29,509 bases of DNA from assembly GCA_031282565.1 (NCBI GenBank), contig JAITDL010000022.1, positions 1 to 29,509 of the forward strand. The letters run 5' to 3'. The stretch is from Puniceicoccales bacterium (GTDB lineage: Bacteria; Verrucomicrobiota; Verrucomicrobiia; Opitutales; JAIRLM01). The position numbers and the translations under genes were made by a program. Shown here one piece after another: positions 7,974 to 16,726 of the stretch (positions within the stretch are counted from its first letter, which is position 1; each line of letters begins with the position of its first letter). A model generated the notes under the pieces. The model saw nothing but the letters and a program-made list of their open reading frames with translations, was not told where the DNA came from and did no database searches.

Positions 7974-9371
7974 ATGGGCTACTGGGATACGTTCGCCGCC
8001 GCTAGAATGCGGCGGCGTCTTAGTTTGGCGGCATTTTCCCTACTGCTGTTTGGCGTGCTGGTGGAGGTTAACATCCTCTCGGAAAGGCATTACCACCGCT
8101 TCAATATCTTCCACCGCTCCATTCTCGGCCCAGAATGCCTTCCACTGGCAAAAAAGATTGGAGGTCCGCTGCAGCTGCGAGTGGTTTACGACGGCGAAGA
8201 TTCATTTTCCGACGGCGATACATCGCGCACATACCTCAGAATTTTCCTGGAAAACGTTCGCAGCGTTTTACTCAAGGGCGGCGTAAATTTCTCCTACGAT
8301 TTCGTCTCCATGGCGGCCAGCGGTCCAAACCTGAATCAGTGGTTCGCCCAGTGCCGTCCTCAGCTGCAGCCGGCCAGTGGAATTTTCCTCCGCGCCGGCG
8401 ACAGGTTGCGCTGCCTAAATGCTGGAACGCTCCACTCCGCCGGCAACTTCGCGGAAAGCTGTTCACCGCTCGAGCAATCTCTGGCCGCCGCCATGCGCTC
8501 CATCGCCGACGGTGAACAGAAAACGATTTACTTTCTCCGCGGCCACGGAGAGCGGTCGCCCCAGCGGCGCAGCGGAGACGGCGGACTGTCGAGGATGTGC
8601 CAATGGATCCTGCGTCAGGGGTGGCACATAGCCCAGATAGACGGCGAAAAAATTGGCGAAATTTCCGCAGCGAACTCCCTGCTGGCGGTGATTGATCCGC
8701 GGCTCCCACTGAAAAAAAATGAGCAGGCGGCGATGCTCAACCTGCTGGAGGAGAAGCGTGGTCGCATTTTGATGCTGCTCACTCCGGACAGTCACCCATC
8801 CATCGGAAATTTTCTATATCACTGGAATGTGCTCGCCGACCCGCCGACGGCCATAGCGCCATTGGACGACGTCGACGACGGAGTTCGCGTGTGCAGATTT
8901 TCCGCCACGGCACCATATCTGCGGCAAATCATCGAACTGCAGCAGCCGGTGCAATTTGATTCCATTCGTCGCATATGCGAAGACGGCGGAGGCCCATGCC
9001 GCGGACACATCTCCCTAACTCCACTGCTCGAAAGCTCTCCAGCCAATGGAGTTCCGCCACAGACAATCGCCGTCGCAGTTGAAAGCAGCTACGGCAGCGA
9101 CGCTCCCATCGACATCGCGCCGTGGAAGATGGTGATCGTTGGCGGGGATTTCATATGCAACCGCCATTTCGCGCTCCCCGGCAATCGGCTGCTCTTCCAG
9201 CAACTTCTGTTTTACCTCATTGACCGGGAAACTGAAATCAAATTCCCACGGGCCGAGGAATTTCAAATCAACCTGACGAAAGATGAAATGCTTTCACTGG
9301 CCAAATCATGCGCCTTTACCTCGCTAGTTTTTCCAATACTCCTGCTGCTCATGCGCCTGCGCCGCCGCTAG
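7974..9371 (+). CDS. GldG-like ABC-transport auxiliary membrane protein
   Basis: 465 residues. One N-terminal membrane anchor at about 16-35 after a basic stretch (RMRRR), a long soluble region, and a second hydrophobic helix at about 447-460 followed by RLRRR. The soluble part carries TIYFLRGHGERS (about 184-195), the conserved block of the GldG / uncharacterised ABC-transport auxiliary family, then SLLAVIDPRLPLKKNEQAAML, where the family has its 'gP...ls..E...l' strand and helix. Such proteins usually work with a GldF-type permease and GldA-type ATPase; neither is adjacent upstream, and the exporter genes starting at 10801 are separated by antiparallel murA. It could partner with a complex encoded elsewhere. 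Confidence 0.7.
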   Translation: MGYWDTFAAARMRRRLSLAAFSLLLFGVLVEVNILSERHYHRFNIFHRSILGPECLPLAKKIGGPLQLRVVYDGEDSFSDGDTSRTYLRIFLENVRSVLLKGGVNFSYDFVSMAASGPNLNQWFAQCRPQLQPASGIFLRAGDRLRCLNAGTLHSAGNFAESCSPLEQSLAAAMRSIADGEQKTIYFLRGHGERSPQRRSGDGGLSRMCQWILRQGWHIAQIDGEKIGEISAANSLLAVIDPRLPLKKNEQAAMLNLLEEKRGRILMLLTPDSHPSIGNFLYHWNVLADPPTAIAPLDDVDDGVRVCRFSATAPYLRQIIELQQPVQFDSIRRICEDGGGPCRGHISLTPLLESSPANGVPPQTIAVAVESSYGSDAPIDIAPWKMVIVGGDFICNRHFALPGNRLLFQQLLFYLIDRETEIKFPRAEEFQINLTKDEMLSLAKSCAFTSLVFPILLLLMRLRRR

Positions 9372-9418
9372 GAACATGGCACTGCAGCCGAGGGCATTGA
9401 CATTTTTTTCACAGGCCG

Positions 9419-10732
9419 TCAAAATCTCTCCACGTCGGCGCCCAAGCTGCGCAGTTTTTCCTCAAAATGCTCATAGCCACGGTCAACGTGGCGGACGTTT
9501 GCTATGGTGCTCTCGCCGTTCGCCGCCAGCGCCGCCATGTAGAGACACGCCCCGCCGCGGAGATCCACTGCCGAAAGTTCTGCGCCGCTTAGCTTTGCTG
9601 GTCCTTCGACCGTGACGCCGCCGCCGTCCAATCGAATTTTTGCCCCCATGCGCGCCAACTCACCAACGTGGGCAAAGCGCTGGCAATAGATGCCCTCAGA
9701 TATTGTGCTAACTCCGTTGGCCTGAGTCACTAGAGCGCACAGAGCAGCCTGAAGATCCGTCGGAAAACCTGGGTAGGCCATGGTGCTGACGTTGGCGGGG
9801 CCGATCTGGCAGTCTCCGCCTCGCACGACGATGCTACGATCTCCAACATCCACGGGCACACCCATTTGCTCAAGGACGTCGAGCAGTGCCGCGCAGTGTG
9901 AAATTGTCACAGGAGCTATCGCAATGTCGCCGCGGACCATGGGAGCAAGCAGCGCAAATGTGCCAGCCTGAATGCGATCCACGGTGAGTTCGTGTTCGGC
10001 GCCGTGGAGCACATCCACACCCTCGACGGCCAGCGTCGGGCTGCCTATGCCGCCAATTTTCGCCCCCATTTTCACGAGAAAATTACAAAGATCCACTATC
10101 TCCGGCTCGCAGGCGGCGAAATGTATCTCCGTCATGCCCTTTGCTAAGGTAGCCGCGCAGAGGATGTTAGCCGTACCGGTGACCGTGCTCCCGTGGCGGC
10201 CGCCCAAATAAATTCTGTTGCCCACCAATCTCTTCGCCCGAATGCGTATTTTTCCGTTCACCGGCTCTACCTCGCAGCCGAGTTTTTGAAATCCCTTCAG
10301 GTGCAAATCGATGGGCCGCGGACCGATGACACAACCGCCGGGCAGCGCTAGGATTGCCTCGCCGCGGCGTGCGAGCATGGGCCCCAGGAGACAAATCGAT
10401 GCGCGCATGCGGCGTACGGCATCGCCATCCGGTTCCGTCCCAACGCTTTCCATTTTTATTGCGGCACAGCCGCCGCCAATGGAAACCTCCCCTCCGAGTT
10501 TTTTTAAAATGCTCAGCATCAACGAGATATCGTCGAGTTGCGGCAGCAATTTCAGACTGATTTGTTCGCCGGTCAAAATGGACGCGGCCAAAATTGGCAG
10601 GGCGGCGTTTTTCGATCCACCTATTTCGACGGCACCACTCAGCGACCTGGCACCGCGGATGCGCACTGATTGCATGACACCGTGTTGGAAGAATTTCTTT
10701 CCGACGTCAAACATCCTTAGGGATTTCGCCAT
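9419..10732 (-). CDS. murA: UDP-N-acetylglucosamine 1-carboxyvinyltransferase
   Basis: It catalyses the first committed step of peptidoglycan synthesis, transferring enolpyruvate from PEP to UDP-GlcNAc in the cytoplasm. Numbering from a TTG one codon upstream (10735): Lys42 in GGSKNAALP, the MRASICLLGPMLARRGE block, the catalytic Cys135 in LPGGCVIGPRPIDLH, and Asp327 in YPGFPTDLQA. Cys rather than Asp at the active site means fosfomycin sensitivity would be expected from this residue. The length fits the usual ~420-440, but the first ~20 residues precede the conserved start, so ATG 10675 (MQSVRIRGARSLSG) is also possible. It lies on the strand opposite to its neighbours, converging on the gldG-like gene and divergent from the HlyD gene. 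Confidence 0.97.
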   Translation of the reverse strand: MAKSLRMFDVGKKFFQHGVMQSVRIRGARSLSGAVEIGGSKNAALPILAASILTGEQISLKLLPQLDDISLMLSILKKLGGEVSIGGGCAAIKMESVGTEPDGDAVRRMRASICLLGPMLARRGEAILALPGGCVIGPRPIDLHLKGFQKLGCEVEPVNGKIRIRAKRLVGNRIYLGGRHGSTVTGTANILCAATLAKGMTEIHFAACEPEIVDLCNFLVKMGAKIGGIGSPTLAVEGVDVLHGAEHELTVDRIQAGTFALLAPMVRGDIAIAPVTISHCAALLDVLEQMGVPVDVGDRSIVVRGGDCQIGPANVSTMAYPGFPTDLQAALCALVTQANGVSTISEGIYCQRFAHVGELARMGAKIRLDGGGVTVEGPAKLSGAELSAVDLRGGACLYMAALAANGESTIANVRHVDRGYEHFEEKLRSLGADVERF

Positions 10733-10800
10733 CAAAAAAACCGCGGCCGCATGGCAATCACCTTGTTTTTACGGCGAAGTGCGCAATCATGGGATCCGCA

Positions 10801-11748
10801 ATGGAGCTGAAAAGGGCCTTACTTCCAGTGGCACTACTGCTTCTGCTATGTTCATGCGGACGAAAAGAGAACTTTTTTGGCTACGCCGAAGGCCATAGAA
10901 TTCACGTGGCGTCGCCGACTACTGGCCGAGTTGATTGTCTCTATGTACACCGCGGCGAAAGAGTTGCCGAAGGCGACAGGCTTTTCTCCGTGGACAGTCT
11001 GCGACTCGATGCCGCCGTTGCCGCCGCCGAAGCGGCCATGGAAAAAGCCGCAGCTGCCAAGAAAGATCTCGCCGCTGGAATCAGAGCTGAAGAGTTGGAA
11101 ATCCTTCATGATGAACTAAATCAAGCCGAAGCGGTACTGCGCAAGGCGCGGCAGACGATGGAGCGGCGGCGGGCGCTAGTGGAGAGGGACTATGCCAGCG
11201 TGGCAGAGCTGGAAACGCTTACGGCGGAGGTCGATGCGGCCATTGCAATGCGCGACTGTGCCGCAGCTCGACTGGCCAATGGGAAACGGGGCGCACGGGA
11301 ATGGGAATTGGTTGCCGCGGACCACGCAGTGGAAATCGCTCGCAGAGAACTTGATAGCGCCAAATCGATGCGAGACTGCGCCCGCCCGCTTTCTCCGTGC
11401 AGCGGAGTCGTTTGCGACACATTTTTTTCCGTCGGCGAAGTCGCTCCGGCCGGAGTCCCAATCGTTTCCATGGAAGAAGATGGAGCACTCCGCATGAGAT
11501 TTTTCGTTCCCCAGGAGGTACTTGCCCGACTGAAACTCGGACAGAGCGTGCACGTTTCAACCGACGGAATTAGGGAACCCATTGGCGCCGTGATAGATTT
11601 CTTCGACACGCGACCAGAAGTCACTCCGCCGGTGATCTACTCCAATCGCTGCCGCGAAAAGTTGCTGTTCCGCGTCGAAGCAGTTCCAAATCGTTCCGCC
11701 GCCGGGATTATCCACGCCGGACAGCCCATAACCGTCAGGCTGGATTAG
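10801..11748 (+). CDS. HlyD-family periplasmic adaptor, probable lipoprotein
   Basis: About 315 residues from ATG 10801; ATG 10789 is an in-frame alternative, but 10801 has GGGA at a good distance. Basic n-region, Leu-rich core and a lipobox-like LLCSC give a predicted lipidated Cys. The first half-lipoyl piece (HVASPTTGRVDCLYVHRGERVAEGD) is followed by a long Ala/Glu-rich coiled-coil hairpin at about 55-190, the second lipoyl piece (PLSPCSGVVCDTFFSVGEVAPAG) and a beta-barrel with LGQSVHVSTDG. This is the membrane-fusion protein of a tripartite or ABC-2 exporter. The ATPase gene starts three bases after its stop, so the three genes form an operon. Substrate unknown; a YbhG/YhiI-type drug exporter is the nearest model. 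Confidence 0.88.
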   Translation: MELKRALLPVALLLLLCSCGRKENFFGYAEGHRIHVASPTTGRVDCLYVHRGERVAEGDRLFSVDSLRLDAAVAAAEAAMEKAAAAKKDLAAGIRAEELEILHDELNQAEAVLRKARQTMERRRALVERDYASVAELETLTAEVDAAIAMRDCAAARLANGKRGAREWELVAADHAVEIARRELDSAKSMRDCARPLSPCSGVVCDTFFSVGEVAPAGVPIVSMEEDGALRMRFFVPQEVLARLKLGQSVHVSTDGIREPIGAVIDFFDTRPEVTPPVIYSNRCREKLLFRVEAVPNRSAAGIIHAGQPITVRLD

Positions 11749-11751
11749 CAG

Positions 11752-12669
11752 ATGGCCAAAAAATTTGCCATAGACGTGTGTGGGCTGGTGAAAAAATTTG
11801 GCAACCACGTGGCCGTCAACGGCATAGACCTACGCGTTGAAGGGGGAACAATCTGCGGATTCCTAGGACCCAACGGCAGCGGAAAGACGACGACCCTGCG
11901 ACTCATCTGCGGCCTGCTAAGGGCTGACGGCGGTGGCGGCACATGTCTTGGCTATGATATTCGCTGCCAATCAGATGAAATTCATCGCTCCATCGGCTAC
12001 ATGACACAGCGCTTCAGCTTTTGGGAAGATCTGTCGGTCCGCGAAAACCTCATCTTCACGGCAAATGTCTACGCCATGGACAACGCGGCCGACCGCGTTG
12101 AAAGTATGCTTAAGTCCCTCGGACTCAACAATCGCGGCCGGCAACTCGCCGGAGGACTTTCCGGTGGATGGAAGCAGCGGCTGGCGCTGGCAGCCGGCCT
12201 CATACACGAGCCAAAAATTTTGCTGCTGGACGAACCGACTGCCGGCGTCGACCCGCGGGCTCGGCGCGAATTTTGGGAAACGATCCATAGCCTTGCGGCG
12301 GAAGGAATTACCATTCTTGTTAGCACCCACTACATGGACGAGGCGGAGCGCTGCCACCACATAATTTTCATGCACGGCGGCAACGTCATAGCCAGAGGAA
12401 GCGCCGATGAAATTTGCGCTGCAACTGGACTTAAAACCATAGAAGTGAGCAAATTCGGCGAACTAACCGATGGAGTACTTGCCAAACTCGGAGGAATTTC
12501 CTGCGCGCATTTCGGCAACACCCTCCACATCAGCGCCATGGACGAAATAGAAATGCGAATGGCATTGGATCGCGCCTTCGGCAGAGGGAATTACGCAGCG
12601 AGAGAAATCGCAACATCCCTCGAGGACGCATTCATCCACCACACTAGGGGCATGGAGGACGGGCGGTGA
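11752..12669 (+). CDS. ABC exporter ATPase (ABC-2 type)
   Basis: 305 residues. Walker A GPNGSGKTTTLRLICG, Q-loop in YMTQRFSFWEDLSVREN, signature LSGGWKQRLALAAGL, Walker B LLLDEPTAGVDPRARREFW and switch His in VSTHYMDEAERC. The 'TQ-F-E-LSVREN' pattern and the ~300-residue length with a C-terminal extra domain are typical of drug and polysaccharide ABC-2 exporters (CcmA/YbhF-like). It powers the permease encoded next, whose GTG overlaps this stop codon (GTGA), indicating translational coupling. Confidence 0.95.
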   Translation: MAKKFAIDVCGLVKKFGNHVAVNGIDLRVEGGTICGFLGPNGSGKTTTLRLICGLLRADGGGGTCLGYDIRCQSDEIHRSIGYMTQRFSFWEDLSVRENLIFTANVYAMDNAADRVESMLKSLGLNNRGRQLAGGLSGGWKQRLALAAGLIHEPKILLLDEPTAGVDPRARREFWETIHSLAAEGITILVSTHYMDEAERCHHIIFMHGGNVIARGSADEICAATGLKTIEVSKFGELTDGVLAKLGGISCAHFGNTLHISAMDEIEMRMALDRAFGRGNYAAREIATSLEDAFIHHTRGMEDGR

Positions 12670-13799
12670 AATTTTCAATGCGCCGGACCATCGCCATGCA
12701 GCGGAAGGAGTTTCGCCAGTTTCTCGCCGACGGCCACACCATGGCGCTCATGCTGGTCATGCCCATTTTTATTTTGATTTTGTTCGCCGTGGCTATCGAC
12801 ATGCGGCCGAAGCACAACGGCACGGCGCTACTGCTGAGGGATAGCTCTCCAACGGTGCGCACCCTGGTGAGCGCCATGGAAAACTCCACATATTTTAGGT
12901 TTAAAGCTCTCATCAGCAACGAGGAGGAAGGCGAACGCCTAATCAACAGCGGCAAGGTGCACTTCATTCTAACGGTTCCGGAAAATTTTACACGCGATCT
13001 CGTTCGCCGCGAACGGCCTATCCTGCTACTCGACGCCGACTGTTCGGATCCTGGAGCAATTGGCGCGGCCCTCGAGGCGCTGGAGGCGATACGGGCTAAT
13101 TTCCTGGCTGGCAGTGATTTCGACGGACCACTGGCACACCTCCGCCCCGGCCTGGGACCATTTGAGCTGCGCATCCACCGCCGCTTCAACCCGGAGAGCA
13201 TCAGCCGCTACAACGTCATTCCGGGAGTTATCGGCATGCTGCTCACCATGATAGGCGTGATGCTCATGTCGCTATCGGTGACGCGGGAAATGGAGCGTGG
13301 AACCATGGAGAATATCCTCGCCATGCCGTTGATGCCCTTGGAGATAATGATCGGAAAAATTTCCCCGCCAATCGTTCTCGGGCTGGTGCTGAGCGCCGCG
13401 CTGCTGACTCTATCAACCGCTGTTTTTTCCGTACCGATGCTTGGCAGTCCGCTGCTGTTACTCTTTGCCATGGCGTTGTTTATGTGTTGCAACCTGGCCA
13501 TCGGATTCGCGATCTCCTCACTGGCGGCCAACCAGACTCAGGCCATCCAACTTTCCATAATGGTTCTCATGCCGTCATTTCTGCTTTCTGGATTCATTTT
13601 TCCATTCGACGGCATGCCGCCCTGGGCCCGCGCCATCGGATGCTGCATACCGCTGACACACTTCCTCCGCATCGCCCGCGGCATAATGTTGAAGGGCTGT
13701 GACATGGGCGACGTATACCAAAACATCCTCTGCCTCAGCGCCATAGCCATAGTTGTGGCCGCCATCGCATCGCTGCTACACCGCAGAACACTCGACTAG
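12666..13799 (+). CDS. ABC-2 type exporter permease
   Basis: 377 residues from GTG 12666, overlapping the ATPase stop by four bases. Architecture: a membrane helix at about 20-40 (LMLVMPIFILILFAVAI), a periplasmic domain of ~150 residues, then five hydrophobic helices from about 180 to the C terminus, with the conserved ERGTMENILAMPLMPLEIMIGK loop split between helices as in ABC-2 membrane proteins. It completes the HlyD-ATPase-permease exporter. Its last nine codons and stop (from 13768) are the first part of a 90-bp direct repeat whose second copy lies 1184 bases downstream, and its TAG overlaps the TAG of the convergent gene in a shared CTAG. Confidence 0.93.
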   Translation: MKFSMRRTIAMQRKEFRQFLADGHTMALMLVMPIFILILFAVAIDMRPKHNGTALLLRDSSPTVRTLVSAMENSTYFRFKALISNEEEGERLINSGKVHFILTVPENFTRDLVRRERPILLLDADCSDPGAIGAALEALEAIRANFLAGSDFDGPLAHLRPGLGPFELRIHRRFNPESISRYNVIPGVIGMLLTMIGVMLMSLSVTREMERGTMENILAMPLMPLEIMIGKISPPIVLGLVLSAALLTLSTAVFSVPMLGSPLLLLFAMALFMCCNLAIGFAISSLAANQTQAIQLSIMVLMPSFLLSGFIFPFDGMPPWARAIGCCIPLTHFLRIARGIMLKGCDMGDVYQNILCLSAIAIVVAAIASLLHRRTLD

Positions 13800-13857
13800 C
13801 TACGTCTTCTCGTCCGCCGCCACGGCTGATCATCTTGCGGAAGTTCCGCACTGCGCG
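13768..13857. repeat. 90-bp direct repeat, copy A (permease 3' end)
   Basis: Matches 14952-15041 at 87 of 90 positions, exactly 1184 bases apart; weaker identity runs on for about eight more bases. Copy A contains the real last nine codons and stop of the permease on the plus strand and the last codons of the 330-codon gene on the minus strand. Confidence 0.9.
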
Positions 13858-14788
13858 TTGCGTATATCTCGCTGCAGCGCACAGCTTGATCAATTGCATT
13901 TCTCAAACCCGGAAACGACACATACGCATATTCGCCGAATAGCACCTTGCAAATTTTATCGCTTGCGACACCTACCGCACCGCCTACATTATGCAGTAAA
14001 TCGCGTTCACTGGCGATGTCTTGATTAGTAATAGCTGCAGAAATCTTATTCCATTCAGAGTCAAGCGCCACGACTAATTTGCCGACATTCAACAGTCTTA
14101 GACATTCATCGCCGCGCTTTCTATTCGCCGCATACCAAATAATGCAAGCGGAAACAAAAGTAAATTGTCCCATGTCGTCGCGAAATCTTTCACAAAATTC
14201 TTTGCATTGCGGCATCGTTTCGAGCCTAACTTCATAGGCGTGAAGTAGGTCGCGCCTTTGCGCTTCTGGGGTTCTATGCTTCACTGAAGATTTTCCAGTT
14301 GCCGCAGTTTTCGGCTGACGTTCAACAACTGCAGTAGACGTATCACCATGAGTCGAAGAACTTTCTGCTGTGGGATCACCGTCATCATGGACTACATCGG
14401 CCGTTGACGCGTCGAATCCACTAACGCGCAACCCATATTCATTAAAGCCCTGCGCCACGCCGAGAAGGAATTCCACATCTCGTTCGTCCGGCCGAAAAAA
14501 TGCATTTCTACTACCAAGTATTTCGGCGTGAACATCTATAAGAATTCCGACAATTATGGCTTCGAGTGCTCCATTAATTTCGGCTGCGCTTCTGAGATGT
14601 TTGTTCGCTATGACATTGACCAATTTTTCGAAATAACCGCTAACCAACTCTGCAGTTTTTTCATTCAATCTAGCCCTAAGCGTAGGTGTGGCGTTTGGAT
14701 CATGTCTGGTGAATACCTCGCGAATTGCGGTGAGCAAATTTCTTAGGTTGCCATCGAGCACCAACGAAAATCTTCTAGCCAACGTCAA
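13796..14788 (-). CDS. Helical-domain paralog A, frameshifted near its start
   Basis: 330 codons from TTG 14788; function not recognised. Two copies of an all-helical domain are visible, at about 10-105 and 235-310; the second contains ISAAITNQDIASERDL, matching IRAAVTNPEITCRRDF in paralog B. A Ser/Thr-rich linker lies between. The TTG start is doubtful: 15 further in-frame codons upstream (…HDNPIVDVRD) align with PTPIFNVHV of paralog C but lack a start and end at a stop. The promoter-proximal ATG at 14852 reads MAITGV, matching MELSGI of paralog C, but in another frame. Removing one of the two C at 14833-14834 joins both. The gene is therefore probably a recent pseudogene or carries a sequence error. 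Its C terminus lies within the 90-bp repeat. Confidence 0.65.
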   Translation of the reverse strand: MTLARRFSLVLDGNLRNLLTAIREVFTRHDPNATPTLRARLNEKTAELVSGYFEKLVNVIANKHLRSAAEINGALEAIIVGILIDVHAEILGSRNAFFRPDERDVEFLLGVAQGFNEYGLRVSGFDASTADVVHDDGDPTAESSSTHGDTSTAVVERQPKTAATGKSSVKHRTPEAQRRDLLHAYEVRLETMPQCKEFCERFRDDMGQFTFVSACIIWYAANRKRGDECLRLLNVGKLVVALDSEWNKISAAITNQDIASERDLLHNVGGAVGVASDKICKVLFGEYAYVSFPGLRNAIDQAVRCSEIYATRSAELPQDDQPWRRTRRRS

Positions 14789-14852
14789 ATCTCTTACATC
14801 AACAATTGGATTGTCATGGACAATGGAATGAACCTACACCTGTAATTGCCAT

Positions 14853-14886
14853 AGGTATATTGTGAGGTAATTTTAAAGTTTTGCAA
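14853..14886 (-). promoter_or_regulatory. Predicted promoter of helical paralog A
   Basis: Minus strand: -35 TTGCAA (14881-14886), 16-base spacer, -10 CACAAT (14859-14864), then six bases to ATG 14852. The same layout precedes paralogs B and C. Confidence 0.5.
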
Positions 14887-14946
14887 GAAAATTCTAGGCA
14901 ATGCTAGCCATAATTAAACACTGCGTTGCAGCGAAATTCTTGCTCT
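14871..14946. repeat. Upstream segment homologous to 16711-16789
   Basis: The first 33 bases match the segment ahead of paralog B at 25 positions, and all differences are transitions. Similarity continues with small gaps (TGCGTTGCAGCG against TGCATTGCAACG). It holds the -35 box and shows that gene and upstream region were duplicated as one unit. Confidence 0.6.
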
Positions 14947-14951
14947 GCATA

Positions 14952-15041
14952 CATCGCTGCTACACCGCAGGACACTCGACTAGCTACGTCTTCTCGTCCG
15001 CCGCCGCGGCTGATCATCTTACGGAAGTTCCGCACTGCGCG
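14952..15041. repeat. 90-bp direct repeat, copy B
   Basis: Second copy of the repeat at 13768-13857, with three mismatches. It carries a displaced copy of the permease 3' end (SLLHRRTLD and stop) that is not attached to any permease gene, plus the 3' end of paralog B on the minus strand. Confidence 0.9.
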
Positions 15042-16692
15042 CTTCGCATTCCGGAAAGCGTAATATGGCGCCAAACATATCATTCACAACGAAATAAGGA
15101 GGCGTTCGATCTCCGGCTAGTCGCTCATATGTTTCACCAATGAACTGAAGCATCAATGCGTAAATGCGATCATCAAAATCTCTGCGGCAAGTTATTTCAG
15201 GATTAGTAACAGCGGCACGGATATCTTCCGCCAATACTCCAAGGCGCACAATCAACTGGGTGCTAATGCGGGCTACAATTTCATCGTCAGATAGCGCACT
15301 TGTGATCGCTATTTGCTTTATATACGACACAAGAATTGCTCGCTGGTTTGGATCAGATATTTTCTCCTCAATAGTCGTCGCACACTTCGGCATTTCCAAT
15401 GACAATGGAATTTCGCCCCAATTCTCTGCTCTCTCTACTTCTACATTAATATAACATCCATCTTCGCTCTTTTCCGCCGAGACATTCAGGCCACGGCTTT
15501 TTGCTAAAATCCAGAAAAGCCTAAGCCCATTTTCGCTAATTTGAACCGTAACACAACGTTTGTAGCCGGCATTATCAACATCGCTCGCCGCTCTCACAAG
15601 AGCATTGATTGCATTGCGCTCTCCAGGTAGCAGAGCTGCGTATTTATGTTCGTACTTATCAATTGCCGCATCGACATTTCGCCAACGGATCCCGGCAACA
15701 ATGCCATCCCTATGATATTGACTCGCAGCCGCGTTGAATCTATTTTCTGAAAATTCTTCGACGTTAAAATTACAGTAGGCAGATCTTTCACTAAACTCAT
15801 TAATGCGTTCCATATATGCAGCATTGTGCTCGCGAATGCAGCTGGCAATTCCACCGATCCAGAAACCGGTCAATGCTCCGCGCGCGTCAAGTGATTCAAT
15901 GTGGAGCTTTCGGTCAACCTCGTTGACGCACCTAATTATGGCGAAATCAACTGCGCGCTGAAATGCGTCATCAGTTGTTGCAGTGCTGGCATCTATTGCA
16001 TCAGAAATCTCTCCACACATATGTGTAATGCAATTCTCGGAATCTTCAACAGTAATACAAAGCGCAAGCATGTCGTCGGTAATTCTACCGGTTAGCGCAG
16101 CGGCTCGAAGCAATTCCATGTAAACGTTTCTCTGGAATTCATCACGCACACCTCTAATAAATTCCATGCACATAGGGAACATGGCGGGCACGTCGGCCCG
16201 AGGAAGTTGCTGCACAGGGATCGGCTCATCTCGATGCTCCACAAAATGCTGAGAAGAGAGCTGCTCAACGCGTGGCCTAAATTCATCCGATTGCAATAGA
16301 GCATCAACAACTTCATCCGTAATAACTCGGTCGTGATAGTAACCCATTCCACGCTTTAGCTTCGAATAAAACTCACCAACTACCGGCGTCACAGCGCTTT
16401 CAAGTCGTTGCCCTAGCTCGGCCACCGTGGCTATTCCTGGATCATTTACAACTCCGCGAAGCTCTTCATATTTTTCATCCAATTGCAGTTTAAGCGACGC
16501 ATTCAACATGTCGTTAAATTCTTCCAAGACTTCAGGATTGTCCTTTGCCATCGCGTAGCGGATGGCTTTGAAAAAAAATTTCACTCCCATGGAAAGCGTT
16601 GCGCAAAATGCCTCAAACCGCGACCAGCTGGCAATCGTACCATTGAAACGAAAATTCACATTTGGGAGTGAACTGCTGCCATGGATACTCAC
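15019..16692 (-). CDS. Helical-domain paralog B
   Basis: 557 residues from GTG 16692; not recognised. Three helical-domain copies can be drawn: about 25-115 (contains VVNDPGIATVAELGQRLE), 170-265 (PMCMEFIRGVRDE onward) and 450-557 (IRAAVTNPEITCRRDF onward). Between the last two is an alpha/beta block at 355-420 (VQISENGLRLFWILAKSRGLNVS) that is also in paralog C. No signal peptide or clear membrane helix. The last residues, RSAELP and stop, lie in the 90-bp repeat: a single base difference from copy A turns CAA into TAA, so the 13-residue tail DDQP-RRRTRRRS seen in paralog A is lost here. A structural or host-interaction role is conceivable but unsupported. Confidence 0.75.
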   Translation of the reverse strand: MSIHGSSSLPNVNFRFNGTIASWSRFEAFCATLSMGVKFFFKAIRYAMAKDNPEVLEEFNDMLNASLKLQLDEKYEELRGVVNDPGIATVAELGQRLESAVTPVVGEFYSKLKRGMGYYHDRVITDEVVDALLQSDEFRPRVEQLSSQHFVEHRDEPIPVQQLPRADVPAMFPMCMEFIRGVRDEFQRNVYMELLRAAALTGRITDDMLALCITVEDSENCITHMCGEISDAIDASTATTDDAFQRAVDFAIIRCVNEVDRKLHIESLDARGALTGFWIGGIASCIREHNAAYMERINEFSERSAYCNFNVEEFSENRFNAAASQYHRDGIVAGIRWRNVDAAIDKYEHKYAALLPGERNAINALVRAASDVDNAGYKRCVTVQISENGLRLFWILAKSRGLNVSAEKSEDGCYINVEVERAENWGEIPLSLEMPKCATTIEEKISDPNQRAILVSYIKQIAITSALSDDEIVARISTQLIVRLGVLAEDIRAAVTNPEITCRRDFDDRIYALMLQFIGETYERLAGDRTPPYFVVNDMFGAILRFPECEARSAELP

Positions 16693-16726
16693 TGAATTAT
16701 TTTACAGTAGTTCTAAGATTTCGCAA
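16693..16726 (-). promoter_or_regulatory. Predicted promoter of helical paralog B
   Basis: Minus strand: -35 TTGCGA (16721-16726), 16-base spacer, -10 TAAAAT (16699-16704), then six bases to GTG 16692. Transcription would begin at about the start codon. Confidence 0.5.

Noticed and set aside
9372..9418. Bidirectional terminator between the gldG-like gene and murA
   Set aside because: There is a T7 run but no stable stem next to it.
12644..13201. Minus-strand 185-codon ORF
   Set aside because: Lies antisense within the permease gene, is composed of Arg/Ser-rich shadow sequence and has no motif.
13768..15041. The 90-bp repeats as insertion-sequence ends
   Set aside because: They are direct, not inverted; no transposase is encoded between them, and the enclosed gene belongs to the neighbouring paralog family.
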